Source of the DNA: CAVQBC01 sp963710665 | GTDB taxonomy: Bacteria; Actinomycetota; Thermoleophilia; Solirubrobacterales; Solirubrobacteraceae | Assembly (NCBI GenBank): GCA_963710665.1 | Contig: CAVQBC010000003.1 | Location: forward strand, 1,486,800 to 1,550,799 | Direction: 5' to 3' | Length of the DNA: 64,000 nt | In this document: one piece after another, positions 43,422-52,800 of the stretch | Layout of the letters: every line of letters starts with the position of its first letter | Numbering within the stretch: the stretch's first letter is position 1 | The notes under the pieces: generated by a model | The model's database searches: none | What the model saw: only the letters and a program-made list of their open reading frames with translations | Told to the model about the DNA's origin: nothing | Position numbers and translations under genes: made by a program

Positions 43422-44162
43422 GTGGTGTTCGACCACGTCGGCATCGCCGTCTCGGACCTGGGGGTGTCCGAGCGGTTCTACCGCACCGTCCTCTCCGTGC
43501 TGGGGGTCGAGCCCAGCCACGCGGACGCCGAGCTCGTCGAGTGGGAGGACTGGGACATCATGCCCACGGACAGCGAGCACCCCGTGACCCGCGGCCTGCA
43601 CGTCGGGTTCCGCGCGCCGAGCCGCGCGGCTGTGGACGCCTTCTGGCAGGCGGGGGTCGACGCCGGGTACCGCGACGACGGCGCGCCCGGGCCGCGCACG
43701 GAGTACGGACCCGACTACTACGGCGGGTTCCTGCTCGACCCGGACGGCAACAGCGTCGAGGCCGTGCACGGCGAGCGCGAGCGCCCCGTGCCCGACGGCC
43801 GCGTCGACCACCTGTGGATCCGCGTCGCCGACCTCGCGGCGTCCAAGCGCTTCTACGCGACCATCGCGCCCCACGCCGGGATCCGGCTGGGGGACGACGA
43901 GCCCGGCCGCGCGCACTTCAGGGGCGAGGACTACAGCTTCTCGCTGATCGACGATGAGCGGCCGCTCACGGCGCACGTCCATCTCGCGTTCGCCGCCCGC
44001 GAGGACGCCACGGTGCGCGCGTTCCACGCCGCCGCGCTCGCCGCCGGCTACGAGGACCACGGCGGTCCGGGGGAGCGCGCCGTGTACCACCCCGGCTACT
44101 ACGGCGCGTTCGTCCTGGACCCCGACGGGCACAACGTCGAAGTCGTCAACCACAACCGCTGA
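43422..44162 (+). CDS. Tandem VOC (glyoxalase/dioxygenase superfamily) protein
   Basis: 246 aa with two VOC modules: residues 1-120 (FDHVGIAVSDLGVSERFYRT … DPDGNSVEAVH) and 127-246 (VDHLWIRVADLAASKRFYAT … DPDGHNVEVVNH). Metal-type residues His (DHV, DHL) and terminal Glu (VEAV, VEVV) are in place in both. Could be an antibiotic-binding, glyoxalase-like or extradiol enzyme. Starts at one of two consecutive GTG codons (43422 or 43425). Confidence 0.85.
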   Translation: MVFDHVGIAVSDLGVSERFYRTVLSVLGVEPSHADAELVEWEDWDIMPTDSEHPVTRGLHVGFRAPSRAAVDAFWQAGVDAGYRDDGAPGPRTEYGPDYYGGFLLDPDGNSVEAVHGERERPVPDGRVDHLWIRVADLAASKRFYATIAPHAGIRLGDDEPGRAHFRGEDYSFSLIDDERPLTAHVHLAFAAREDATVRAFHAAALAAGYEDHGGPGERAVYHPGYYGAFVLDPDGHNVEVVNHNR

Positions 44163-44349
44163 CCGGCCTGCCGCCGCCTCGCGGTCCAGCCGGGTTCAGG
44201 ACGCCGGCGGTAGGTGAGGAGGACTACGGGGCCGTCGGACGGCACGCTGCGCTCGACGCCGCGGGTGGCGGAGTGGCGATGACTTCGCTGCTCGGGAGGG
44301 GTCTTAGAACACATGAGCACCGACACGTTCTGCAGCAGACGTCCATCCT

Positions 44350-44460
44350 GTGCCCCCGCCCGAAGGCGAGTTGCTCACCTTCGACCGGCTCGCCGAGTAC
44401 GTGATCTGGGCATTCCTCCAGCAGCCCGCCGTCGACACGATCATCGTCCGTTGCCCCGGT
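44350..44460 (+). other. Possible short-chain dehydrogenase C-terminal remnant in a 314-nt gap
   Basis: One frame reads LLTFDRLAEYVIWAFLQQPA then VDTIIVR, reminiscent of the C-terminal 'EDVAxAVxFALxQPxxVxVNEIxIRP' segment of SDR enzymes. Nothing else of such a gene is present in 44163-44476. Very tentative. Confidence 0.2.
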
Positions 44461-44476
44461 GCGATGATCCGAAGCC

Positions 44477-45040
44477 ATGCTGATCTACTCGTTGAGCGTC
44501 TCGGTGGACGGCTTCATCGCCGACCGCGAGGGCGCGTTCGCGTGGACGGCCCCTAGCGAGGAGCTGTTTCGCTTCCACATCGAGCTGGTAAGCGAGCTCG
44601 GCGGCTATCTGTCCGGCCGCAGGCTTTACGAGACGATGCTGGTGTGGGAGACGGACCCGTCGCTGCGCGAGAACGAGTCCGGGGCCGAGTTCGCGGACGT
44701 CTGGTGCGCGATCCCGAAGGTCGTCTTCAGCCGGACGCTCGACAGCGTCCAGGGCAACGCCCGGCTCGCCGAGGGGTCACTGGCCGAGGAGATCGCCGCG
44801 GCGCTCGACGCGACTGACAAGGACGTCGCGATCGGCGGCGCCGGCCTGGCCGCGGCGGCGATCGAGCTCGACCTCGTCGACGAGCTGCGCATGTTCCGCT
44901 ATCCGGTCGTCATCGGTGGCGGCACGCCGTTCCTGCCACCGGTCACCGAACACGTCCCGCTGGAGCTGATCGAGACCAGGACGTTCGGCTCGCGCGTGAT
45001 CTACGAGCGCTACGGGCGCGCCCGCGACGAGTCGGACTGA
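44477..45040 (+). CDS. Dihydrofolate-reductase-family (RibD C-terminal-like) protein
   Basis: 187 aa. N-terminus MLIYSLSVSVDGFIADREG is the typical family start; SGRRLYETM, the NADP-binding segment DVAIGGAGLAAAAIELDLVD and PVVIGGGTPF follow. Stand-alone RibD_C/DHFR-like reductase of unknown substrate, common in actinobacteria. Complete, unlike the fragment at 38198. Confidence 0.87.
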   Translation: MLIYSLSVSVDGFIADREGAFAWTAPSEELFRFHIELVSELGGYLSGRRLYETMLVWETDPSLRENESGAEFADVWCAIPKVVFSRTLDSVQGNARLAEGSLAEEIAAALDATDKDVAIGGAGLAAAAIELDLVDELRMFRYPVVIGGGTPFLPPVTEHVPLELIETRTFGSRVIYERYGRARDESD

Positions 45041-45178
45041 CTCGCGGCCAGGCCTCTTCTTTCCGGCGGTTGCATAGGCAGAGCGCGGGCGCTCTGACCA
45101 GCCGCGCCGCGACATGGACTGGCCACCCTTCGTGTCATCACCAGGCCGGCGGAGATGACAGCGAAGGGGCCACCGTCA

Positions 45179-48086
45179 TCAGCCGCAGCCGGTGTTGTTG
45201 CCGCAGCTCGAGCACGTGTAGCACGAGCCCGTGCGCTGCATCATGCCGCCGCAGTTCGAGCACGCCGGGCCGAGGTCGAGGCCGACCATGCGGGCCGGGC
45301 GGACCGGCGGGGTGTCGGTCATGGCCGACGCGGCGGGCTTGGCCTCGGGGGGCGGGGTGACGGTGGCGCCGCCGTTGCCGTTGCCGGGCTTGGACGGGCC
45401 GGCGGAGCCGCCCGAGGCGCCGGAGGCGACGTCCTCGCCGCTGCGGCGCGCGCGGACCTCGGGGGTGAGGATCCCGAGCTCCTCCTGCGTCTCTGCGTCG
45501 AGGAAGCGCGAGGCCAGCCAGCGCATGATGTAGTCGGGCATCGACTTGGCGAACGGGATCTCCGGGTTGGTGGTGATCCCCTCGGGCTCGAAGCGCATGT
45601 AGGCGAACTTGCGCACGAGCGTCTCGAGCGGGACCCCGTACTGGAGGGAGATCGAGATCGCGGTCGCGAACGAGTTCATCATGCCGCGGAGGGTCGAGCC
45701 CTCCTTGCCGATGTCGGTGAGGAAGATCTCGCCGACCGTGCCGTCCTCGTACATGCCGGCCGTGATGTAGCCCTCGTGGCCGCCGAGCGAGAACTTGTGC
45801 GTGATCGACTTGCGCTCGCGCGGCATGCGGTTGCGGGACGGGCCGGCGTCGGCGATCGCGACCTTGCGGGCGTCGGCGACGGCGGACTCGACCTCGTCGG
45901 CGGTGAACAGCCGCTCGCCCTCGACGGTGACGTAGCCGCCGTCCTCGCCGGCCACCGCCTCGAGCGCGCCGGCCGGCTTGGCCTCCTGCGCCTCGGTGCG
46001 CAGCGCCTGCGCGGTCTTCGAGCCGTCGCGGTAGATGGCGAGCGCCTTGACCCCGAGCCGCCAGGCCTGCAGGTAGGCCTCGGCGATGTCCTCGACCGTC
46101 GCGGTCTCGGGCAGGTTGACCGTCTTGGAGATCGCGCCCGAGAGGAACGGCTGCACCGCCCCCATCATCTTGATGTGGCCGAGCGGCCGGATCGCGCGCG
46201 TGCCGACCGCGACGTCGAACACCGGCAGGTGCTCCTCGGCGAAGCCGGGGGCGCCGACGATCGTGCCCTCGGCGTCGATGTGGGCGACGATCCGGTCGAC
46301 CTGCTCCTCGACGTAGCCGAGCGTGCGCAGCGCCATCGGCACCGTGCGGTTGACGATCGTCATCGAGCCGCCGCCGACCAGCTCCTTGTACTTGACGAGC
46401 GAGAAGTCCGGCTCGATGCCGGTCGTGTCGCAGTCCATGAGGAAGGAGATCGTCCCCGTGGGGGCGAGCACCGTCGCCTGCGCGTTGCGGTAGCCATGCA
46501 GCTCGCCCTGGGCGACCGCCTCGCCCCACGTGTCACGCGCGGCGGCGAGCAGCGCGTCGTCGGTGGTGGCGGCGTCGGGGATCGCGTAGGAGGCGTCGCG
46601 GTGCATGCGCATCACGTCGTTGTGCGCCTCGCGGTTCTCGGCGTAGCGGTCGTACGGGCCGATGGCCGCCGCGACGTTCGCCGACTGCAGGTACGCGCGG
46701 CCCGTCATCAGCGCGGTGATGGCGGCGGCCGTGGCCGCGGCCCTCGTCGGAGTCGTAGGGCTGGCCGTTGGACATCAGGTAGGCGCCGAGGTTCGCGTAG
46801 CCGAGGCCGAGCTGGCGGAAGGCGCGGGCGTTGTCGCCGATCTCGCGCGTCGGGTAGCTCGACGGGCCGACGATGATCTCCTGCGCGAGCAGGACGATGT
46901 CGACCGTGTGGTTGAAGCGCTCGACGTCGAGCGAGCCGTCGGGGCGGCGGAACCGCATCAGGTTCAGGGACGCGAGGTTGCACGCCGAGTTGTCGACGTG
47001 CATGTACTCCGAGCACGGGTTGGACGCGTTGATCCGCCCCGAGTTCGGCGACGTGTGCCACTGGTTGATCGTCGTGTCGTACTGCACGCCCGGGTCGGCG
47101 CAGCGCCAGGCGGCCTCGGCGATGTCCTGCATCAGCTCGCGCGCGGGGATCGGCTCCCCGACCGGCTCGCCGGTCGTGCGCGAGGTCAGGTGCCAGTCCT
47201 CGTCGTTCTCGACCGCGCGCATGAACTCGTCGGTGACCCGGACCGAGTTGTTGGCGTTCTGGTACTGGATCGAGGTGAAGCCGTCGCCGTCGATCGACAT
47301 GTCGAAGCCGGCGTCGCGCAGCGCGGAGGCCTTGTCCTCCTCCTTGGCCTTGCACCAGATGAAGTCGCGGATGTCCGGGTGGTCGACGTCGAGCACGACC
47401 ATCTTGGCCGCGCGGCGCGTCTTGCCACCCGACTTGATCGTGCCCGCCCACGCGTCTGCCCCGCGCATGAAGGACACGGGGCCGGACGCAGTACCGCCCT
47501 TGGACAGCGGCTCCATCGAGCCGCGGATGTTCGACAGGTTGATCCCCGAGCCGGACCCGCCGCGGAAGATCATGCCCTCGTGGGTGTTCCACTCGAGGAT
47601 CGACTCCATCGAGTCGTCCACCGAGAGGATGAAGCAGGCGCTGCACTGCGGCTGCTCCTCGAAGCCGACGTTGAACCACACCGGCGAGTTGAACGCCGCC
47701 AGCTGGTTCAGCAGCACGTAGGTCAGCTCCGCCTCGAACGCGTCGCCGTCCTCGACCGACGCGAAGTAGCCGCGCTCACGGCCCCAGTCGGCGATCGTGC
47801 CGGCGACGCGGCCGACCATCTGGCGCACCGAGCGCTCGCGGGTCGGCGAGTCCAGCTGCCCGCGGAAGTACTTCTGGGTGACGATGTTGGTCGCGTTCTG
47901 CGACCACGTCGCCGGGAACTCGACGTCCTCCTGGCGGAAGGAGCCGACGGCCGCCGTCCGCAGCTCCCAGTCGACGGTGTCGAACGGGTGCACGCCCGGC
48001 CGGGTGAACAGACGACGCACGGTCAGCGCCTCGCCGGTGCGGGGATCGGGGGTGAGTGCTGTCCGGGGGGTCTGCTCCGTGGCCAT
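45179..48086 (-). CDS. nrdJ: Adenosylcobalamin-dependent (class II) ribonucleoside-diphosphate reductase, interrupted by one frameshift
   Basis: Two frames join into one protein of about 968 aa. The N-terminal 450 residues run from ATG 48086 (RBS AGAGGAG): CSACFIL, the active-site NPCSEYMHVDN with the NxCxE catalytic motif, and NSACNLASLNL. The C-terminal half restarts in the next frame at ITALMTGRAYLQSANVAAAI and ends with a zinc ribbon (CSNCGG … CSSCGNNTGCG). An extra G in GGCCGCGGCC near 46735-46742 explains the break. It converts ribonucleotides to deoxyribonucleotides using AdoCbl, probably essential, so the frameshift is most likely a sequence error. Confidence 0.9.
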
Positions 48087-48190
48087 CGTAGAACGTCTCC
48101 TCTTGCCTTCGCTCGGCTCGTCGGCGGTCTCCCAAGGGGGTCGCGAATCGTCGCGCTTGAGGCGGACGGAAGCCGTCGGATGGCCCGCAA

Positions 48191-48208
48191 ACACGGGCGA
48201 AAACGTGT
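48191..48208. promoter_or_regulatory. Dyad upstream of nrdJ
   Basis: ACACG-N8-CGTGT, about 105 nt before the nrdJ start. The outer ACAC/GTGT half-sites are reminiscent of NrdR boxes but the centre is G+C rich rather than AT, and no second box is seen. Tentative. Confidence 0.25.
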
Positions 48209-48250
48209 CCTCTCATGGTAGGACGCCGGGCCCCTCGGACCCGGGCGTCC

Positions 48251-49126
48251 TCAGCGCCCCGAGCGGACCCAGTCGGTGAAGTTCGCCCACGCGCCGCCGG
48301 CCCGGTAGCCGGCCTCGCGCCAGGCGTGCGCGAGATTCGCGCGGCGGTCCTCGGCCAACCCGAGACGGGCGAGCAGGAAGAGGGCGAGTCCCACCAGTCC
48401 CGCGAGCCCGAGCGGCGCCCCGACCATCGCGCCCGCGAGCATCAGGCCCTTCTCGTCGTCGTCGGCGCTGAGCGTCGGCTTCGGCGTGGGCGTGGGGGTC
48501 GCGACCGCCGGCGCCGGGGTGGGCTGCGCGGGCGCGGCCTCGCTCGGGGCGGGCGTCGGCGACGGCGCGGGCGTCTCCTTCGGCCGCGGCGTCGCCGAGG
48601 GGGCCGGCGAGGGCGTGCGGGCGCCGCCGCCGGCGGCCGCGGGCGGCACCGGGGTCGCGGACGGCGCGGGGGGCGCACTCGGCGCGGGGGTCGCGCTCGG
48701 AGCAGGCGTCGCGCTCGGCGCCGGGGTGGGCGACGGCGACGCCTCGTCCTTGCCGGCGCCGGCGCCGGGCTTGGGGCACTTGTCGTCGCGCCGCGCCTCG
48801 ATCGCCGCGTCGACGGCCGCGGGGAAGTCCGGCGAGCGCTCGACGAGCTCCGCCGGCATCGCCTTCTTGACCTTCTTCAGCGCCTTGAGCGTGTGCCGGC
48901 ACGGCTGGATCGTCCCGTCGCTGCGGAAGTCGCGGTACACGCGGTCGATGGTCTTCTGGGTCGCGGCGTCGGGCGCGCCCTGCGACTGCGAGGGGGCGAC
49001 GGACGGCGCGGGGGTCGGGGTGGGCGTCGGCGTGGACACCTGCGCCGCGGCCGGGGTCGCACCGAGCGCAGCGGTCGCCAGCACCGCCGCGAGACCCCCT
49101 GTCATGCGACGAGACACCGGTTCCAT
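48251..49126 (-). CDS. Exported Pro/Ala/Ser/Thr-rich protein with a C-terminal membrane anchor
   Basis: 291 aa from ATG 49126. Signal peptide (GGLAAVLATAALGATPAAAQ), a small cysteine-containing helical domain (about residues 55-120, TIDRVYRDFRSDGTIQPC), then a long low-complexity stretch of TPAPSATPAPSA-type repeats (about 125-215), and one membrane helix (GLAGLVGLALFLLARLGL) with a short cytoplasmic tail. Likely a wall-spanning surface protein with a tether. Function unknown. Confidence 0.75.
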   Translation of the reverse strand: MEPVSRRMTGGLAAVLATAALGATPAAAQVSTPTPTPTPAPSVAPSQSQGAPDAATQKTIDRVYRDFRSDGTIQPCRHTLKALKKVKKAMPAELVERSPDFPAAVDAAIEARRDDKCPKPGAGAGKDEASPSPTPAPSATPAPSATPAPSAPPAPSATPVPPAAAGGGARTPSPAPSATPRPKETPAPSPTPAPSEAAPAQPTPAPAVATPTPTPKPTLSADDDEKGLMLAGAMVGAPLGLAGLVGLALFLLARLGLAEDRRANLAHAWREAGYRAGGAWANFTDWVRSGR

Positions 49127-49180
49127 GGTAGAAGCGACAACGGCCGCGGCGCCAGGACGGCTCGCGGTTTGCATGGCGTC

Positions 49181-49801
49181 TCAGAGCCAGGGGGCGAGCG
49201 CCGCGAGCGCGTCGTCGAGCACCGCGGCGGGCTCGCGGCCCGCGTCGATCACCACCACGCGCGCCGGCTCCGTGGCGGCCAGCTCGTCGTAGGCGGTGGC
49301 GACCGCGAGGAAGAACGCGGTCTTCTCGCGCTCGAGGCGGTCGACGTCCTCGCGGCGCTTCGCGATGCGCGCGAGCCCCCGTGCCGGGTCGACCCGCAGC
49401 AGCAGCGTGCGGTCCGGCTCGAGGCCGCCGGTGGCGAAGCGGTTGAGCTCGCGGATGGCGTCCACCCCGAGCCGGCGCCCGCCGCCCTGGTAGGCGAGCG
49501 AGGAGTCCACGAAGCGGTCGAGCAGGACCCACGTCCCGGCCTCGAGCAGCGGCTCGATCTGCTCGGCCACGAGCTGGGCGCGGGCCGCCGCGTAGAGCAG
49601 CGCCTCCGCCCGCGGGTGGATGCTCAGCGCCGGGTCCTTGACCAGCTCGCGGATGCGCTCGGAGACTTCCACGCCGCCGGGCTCGCGGAGCACCGCGACC
49701 TCGCGGTCGCGCGCGGCCAGCGCGTCGGCGAGCGCGGCCACGAGCGTCGTCTTGCCGGCGCCGTCCAGTCCCTCGACCGTGATGAGTCGTCCGCGAGCCA
49801 T
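49181..49801 (-). CDS. tmk: Thymidylate kinase
   Basis: 206 aa. P-loop EGLDGAGKTT (residues about 10-19), the DR motif LLDRFVDSSLAYQG and a LID segment with RREDVDRLEREK. It phosphorylates dTMP to dTDP. Divergent from holB, the usual actinobacterial neighbourhood of tmk-holB. Confidence 0.95.
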   Translation of the reverse strand: MARGRLITVEGLDGAGKTTLVAALADALAARDREVAVLREPGGVEVSERIRELVKDPALSIHPRAEALLYAAARAQLVAEQIEPLLEAGTWVLLDRFVDSSLAYQGGGRRLGVDAIRELNRFATGGLEPDRTLLLRVDPARGLARIAKRREDVDRLEREKTAFFLAVATAYDELAATEPARVVVIDAGREPAAVLDDALAALAPWL

Positions 49802-49866
49802 CGAGGTCCGCACGCTATCGGCGCGCGGGCCGGAGCGCGTCCGCGGGCGGGCTAGCATCCCCGCCG

Positions 49867-50979
49867 GTGTCCGCCCTCGCCGCCCTCGAGCCCCATCCCC
49901 ACGCGACGGCCGTCCTCGGCGCGGCGCTGGACGCCGGCCGCGCGCCCTCGCACGCCTACCTCCTGCACGGCCCGGCCGGGACCGGCAAGCGCGCCGCCGC
50001 GCGCGCCTTCGCCGGCGAGCTGCTCGCCCGCGGCGCCCCCGACCCCGACGGCGCCCGCGCCCGCGTGCTGAGCGGCGCGCACCCCGACCTCACGTGGGTC
50101 ACCCCGAGCGGGGCCCACGAGATGCTGCGCCGCGACGTCGACGAGGCCGTGGTGGGAGCGGCGACGCGCACGCCGTTCGAGGCGCGCTTCCGCGTCTTCG
50201 TCCTCGAGCGCGCGGACACGATGAACGACGAGGCGGCCAACGCGCTGCTCAAGACGCTCGAGGAGCCGGCGGACTTCGTGGTGCTGCTGCTGCTCACCGA
50301 CCGTCCGACGCAGGTGCTCCCGACGATCGCCTCGCGCTGCCAGCCCGTGCGCTTCGACCCGCTGGCACCCGCCGCGCTCGCCGAGCGGCTGGAGGCCCAG
50401 GGCGTCAGCGGGGCGGCCGCGCAGGCGAGCGCCCGGCTCGCGCTCGGCGACGGCGGCCGCGCGCTCGCGCTCGCCCTCGGCGACGGGCCCGCGATGCGCG
50501 CCGAGGCCGAGGCCTTCGCCCGCGCGCCGCTGCACGGCATCACGGCCACGCGTCCGTGGGGGGCGCTGCTCGCGCGGGCACGCGCCCGGGGGCAGGAGGC
50601 CGAGGCCGAGCTCGAGGCGGTGCTGGCCGAAGAGCTCGCCAACCTGCCCAAGAAGGAGCACCGCCGGCGCCAGACCGAGCACGCCGAGCGCTCCCGGCGG
50701 GCGCGCCGCCGCGCGGAGACGTTCGCGCTCGACGAGGCGCTGCTGCTCGTGACCCTCTGGTACCGCGACCTCGGCTGCGTCGCCGCGGGCGCGCCGGAGC
50801 TCGCGCACCACGCCGACCGCGCGGCCGAGCTGCGCGACGACGCGAAGGACCGTTCGCCCGCCGCCCTGCGCGAGGCGGTCGAGCTGGTGGAGGACACACG
50901 CGCGCGGCTGGCGCTCAACGTCAGCGAGGAGCTCGCGTGCGAGGCGCTCGCCTACCGGCTCGAGCGCCTGCTCAGCTGA
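49867..50979 (+). CDS. holB: DNA polymerase III delta-prime subunit
   Basis: 370 aa from GTG. Clamp-loader AAA+ features: SHAYLLHGPAGTGKRAAARA (Walker A-like), the DEAANALLKTLEEP box and TIASRCQPVRF (sensor/arginine finger SRC motif). It opens the sliding clamp with the gamma/tau and delta subunits. The C-terminus overlaps the convergent PPK2-like fragment by 8 nt. Confidence 0.92.
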   Translation: MSALAALEPHPHATAVLGAALDAGRAPSHAYLLHGPAGTGKRAAARAFAGELLARGAPDPDGARARVLSGAHPDLTWVTPSGAHEMLRRDVDEAVVGAATRTPFEARFRVFVLERADTMNDEAANALLKTLEEPADFVVLLLLTDRPTQVLPTIASRCQPVRFDPLAPAALAERLEAQGVSGAAAQASARLALGDGGRALALALGDGPAMRAEAEAFARAPLHGITATRPWGALLARARARGQEAEAELEAVLAEELANLPKKEHRRRQTEHAERSRRARRRAETFALDEALLLVTLWYRDLGCVAAGAPELAHHADRAAELRDDAKDRSPAALREAVELVEDTRARLALNVSEELACEALAYRLERLLS

Positions 50980-51262
50980 AGTCGAGCTGCTCGAGGTCCG
51001 AGGGGTCGGGCGCCGGCTCGGGCTCGAGCTCGCGGACGCGCACGACCAGCACGGCGCGCCGCTCCTCGGCGTAGAGGCGCTCCTGGAAGTCGGCGATGCG
51101 CTCGACGAGGCCACCGAGCTCGGCTCCGGCCTCCTCCGCGGAGGCGTAGGGGCCCGTGTCCCCAGGGTCGTGATCGGCGAGCGCGATCCGCTCGCCCGGC
51201 TCGACCCGATAGCGCGCGAAGTCGGCGATCCGGGGAGCCTCGACGGGATCCGTGGCGGCCAC
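50972..51262 (-). CDS. Truncated polyphosphate-kinase-2-like protein (N-terminal segment only)
   Basis: 96 aa. Residues about 14-76 (ADFARYRVEPGERIALADHD, GLVERIADFQERLYAEERRA) match the N-terminal helical lead of PPK2 kinases up to the point where 'LLVVLQGMDASGKDG' with the Walker A loop should begin. Here it becomes VLVVRVRELEPEP and stops. The kinase core is absent, so it cannot be a kinase. Either a decayed gene or a small protein using the PPK2 lead region. Confidence 0.6.
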   Translation of the reverse strand: MAATDPVEAPRIADFARYRVEPGERIALADHDPGDTGPYASAEEAGAELGGLVERIADFQERLYAEERRAVLVVRVRELEPEPAPDPSDLEQLDFS

Positions 51263-51271
51263 GCCGGGGTC

Positions 51272-52150
51272 CTACCCGCTCGCGCCGATCGGTCCCAGCC
51301 GAGCCGGCAGGCCGAAGGTGTCGAACGCGCGGAACGCGTGGAAGCGCTCGTGTCCGGGCCCGTGGAAGTCGGCGGACCCGGTGGTAAGGAGCCCGAGCCG
51401 CCCGGCCTCGCCGTACAGCCACACGGTCTCCTCGCGCGCGTGGGTGATGTAGAAGCACTCGACGCCGTCGAGGCCGTCGGCGGCGAACCGCTCGAGCGTG
51501 GCGCGCGCCTCCTCGCGGTCGCCGAGGTCGAAGAAGGGATGCGCCCAGACCGCCACCCCGCCGGCGCGGTGGATCACCTCGATGGCCTCGGCGACGGTCG
51601 GGCGCGAGCGTGGCACGTAGGCGGGCGCGCCCGGCACGAGGTAGGCGGGGAAGAGCGCGTCGCGGCCATCGATCCCCTCCGCCGCGAGCCGCTCGGCGTT
51701 GGCCGGGTGCGCGAGCACCGCGTCGGCGAGATGGGGGCGCCCGACCGCGGCGCCCGCCGCCCGCCGGGCCTCGAGCGGCCCGTCGTCGAGCGCCAGGCCG
51801 AGTCCGCGCAGGCGCTCGGCCATCGCCTCGATGCGCCGCGCGCGGTCGCCGCGGAAGTCGAGCAGGGCGTCGCGCAGGCCGTGGTCCGCGTGGTCGAGCT
51901 CGTAGCCGAGCACGTGCAGGTCCTCGTGGCCGCCGTGGACGGCCGAGAGCTCCGCGGCGGGCGAGAGGCGGAGGCCGTGCTCGCGCGCTGCCCGCAGCGC
52001 CTCGGGCACGCCGTCGACCGTGTCGTGGTCGGTCAGCGCCAGCAGCTCGACGCCGCTCGCCGCGGCGCGGGCGACGACGTCCGCCGGCGCGAGCGTCCCG
52101 TCGGAATACAGCGAGTGGGACTGCAGGTCGAACGCCGGCGCCGCGGACAC
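51272..52150 (-). CDS. PHP-domain metal-dependent phosphoesterase
   Basis: 292 aa from GTG 52150 (an ATG at 52222 would add 24 residues). Motifs: DLQSHSLYSDGTL, LLALTDHDTVDG, GGVAVWAHPFFDLGD and TTGSADFHG. In the first motif the usual HxH is QxH, a variation I associate with actinobacterial members. Related to nucleoside 3',5'-bisphosphate/RNase AM-type phosphatases (TrpH-like). Likely hydrolyses small phosphoesters. Confidence 0.87.
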   Translation of the reverse strand: MSAAPAFDLQSHSLYSDGTLAPADVVARAAASGVELLALTDHDTVDGVPEALRAAREHGLRLSPAAELSAVHGGHEDLHVLGYELDHADHGLRDALLDFRGDRARRIEAMAERLRGLGLALDDGPLEARRAAGAAVGRPHLADAVLAHPANAERLAAEGIDGRDALFPAYLVPGAPAYVPRSRPTVAEAIEVIHRAGGVAVWAHPFFDLGDREEARATLERFAADGLDGVECFYITHAREETVWLYGEAGRLGLLTTGSADFHGPGHERFHAFRAFDTFGLPARLGPIGASG

Positions 52151-52236
52151 GGCGCGGGAGCGTAACGACGGCGCGTCGTTTGCCGCGTATGGCGCAACGG
52201 GAACCCTTGTCGTGACCCCCAAGCAAGGAGGTTCCC

Positions 52237-52800
52237 GTGTCCGCGGGCGCCATCATCGCCATCGTCGTCATCATCCTGATCATCATCGCCCTGCTGGCCT
52301 TCGTCCTCCCGCGCATGCGTGCTCGTCAGGTGCACCGCGCCCGCGAGCGCGAGCTTCAGGGGCGCCGCGACCAGGTCGCCGGCGAGCATCACGCCGAGGC
52401 CGAGAGCCGAGCGCGCGAGGCCGAGGCCGCAGAGCAGAAAGCACGCCTGGCGCAGAAGTCGGCGGAGCGCGAGCGCGCGGAGGCCGACCTGCATCGGGAG
52501 CGAGCCAATATGCACGAGCGCGGCATGGCCGACGACGAGCTGATCGAGGATCACGAGCGCGAGAAGTTCTCGGGCGTCGCCGGCTCCGAGGCCCGCGACC
52601 GCGAGGGCGCGCCGCTGAGCGACCAGGACCGCGCCGAGTCCGCGCGCACGGAGCCGCCGCCGGCCGTGGAGAACGATCGCGCGACCGGCCGGCGCGAGGG
52701 CGGCGAGACGGTCGCGGACGACCCGGCCGCGCGCGACCGCGAGGCCGCGGCCGCCGATCGCGAGTCTGCGGCGCGCGACCGCGAGGGCAGGCCGCGCTAG
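52237..52800 (+). CDS. Single-pass membrane protein with charged coiled-coil tail
   Basis: 187 aa from GTG with RBS AAGGAGG. One N-terminal membrane helix (IIAIVVIILIIIALLAFVLP) and then a long Glu/Arg/Ala-rich helical region (about residues 28-120) with heptad character, ending in a low-complexity Asp/Arg tail (ARDREAAAADRESAARDREG). Resembles YtxH-like or other stress-associated membrane proteins but is not assignable. Its last 4 nt overlap the convergent GGDEF-EAL gene. Confidence 0.7.
   Translation: MSAGAIIAIVVIILIIIALLAFVLPRMRARQVHRARERELQGRRDQVAGEHHAEAESRAREAEAAEQKARLAQKSAERERAEADLHRERANMHERGMADDELIEDHEREKFSGVAGSEARDREGAPLSDQDRAESARTEPPPAVENDRATGRREGGETVADDPAARDREAAAADRESAARDREGRPR

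Noticed and set aside
48087..48250. Cobalamin riboswitch upstream of nrdJ
   Set aside because: No B12-box-like GCCACTG sequence or long conserved leader is seen; the gap is about 160 nt with only a weak dyad.
48486..48750. DNA-level tandem repeat array
   Set aside because: The repetition encodes the TPAPSATPAPSA linker of the exported protein on the minus strand, so it is a protein low-complexity region.
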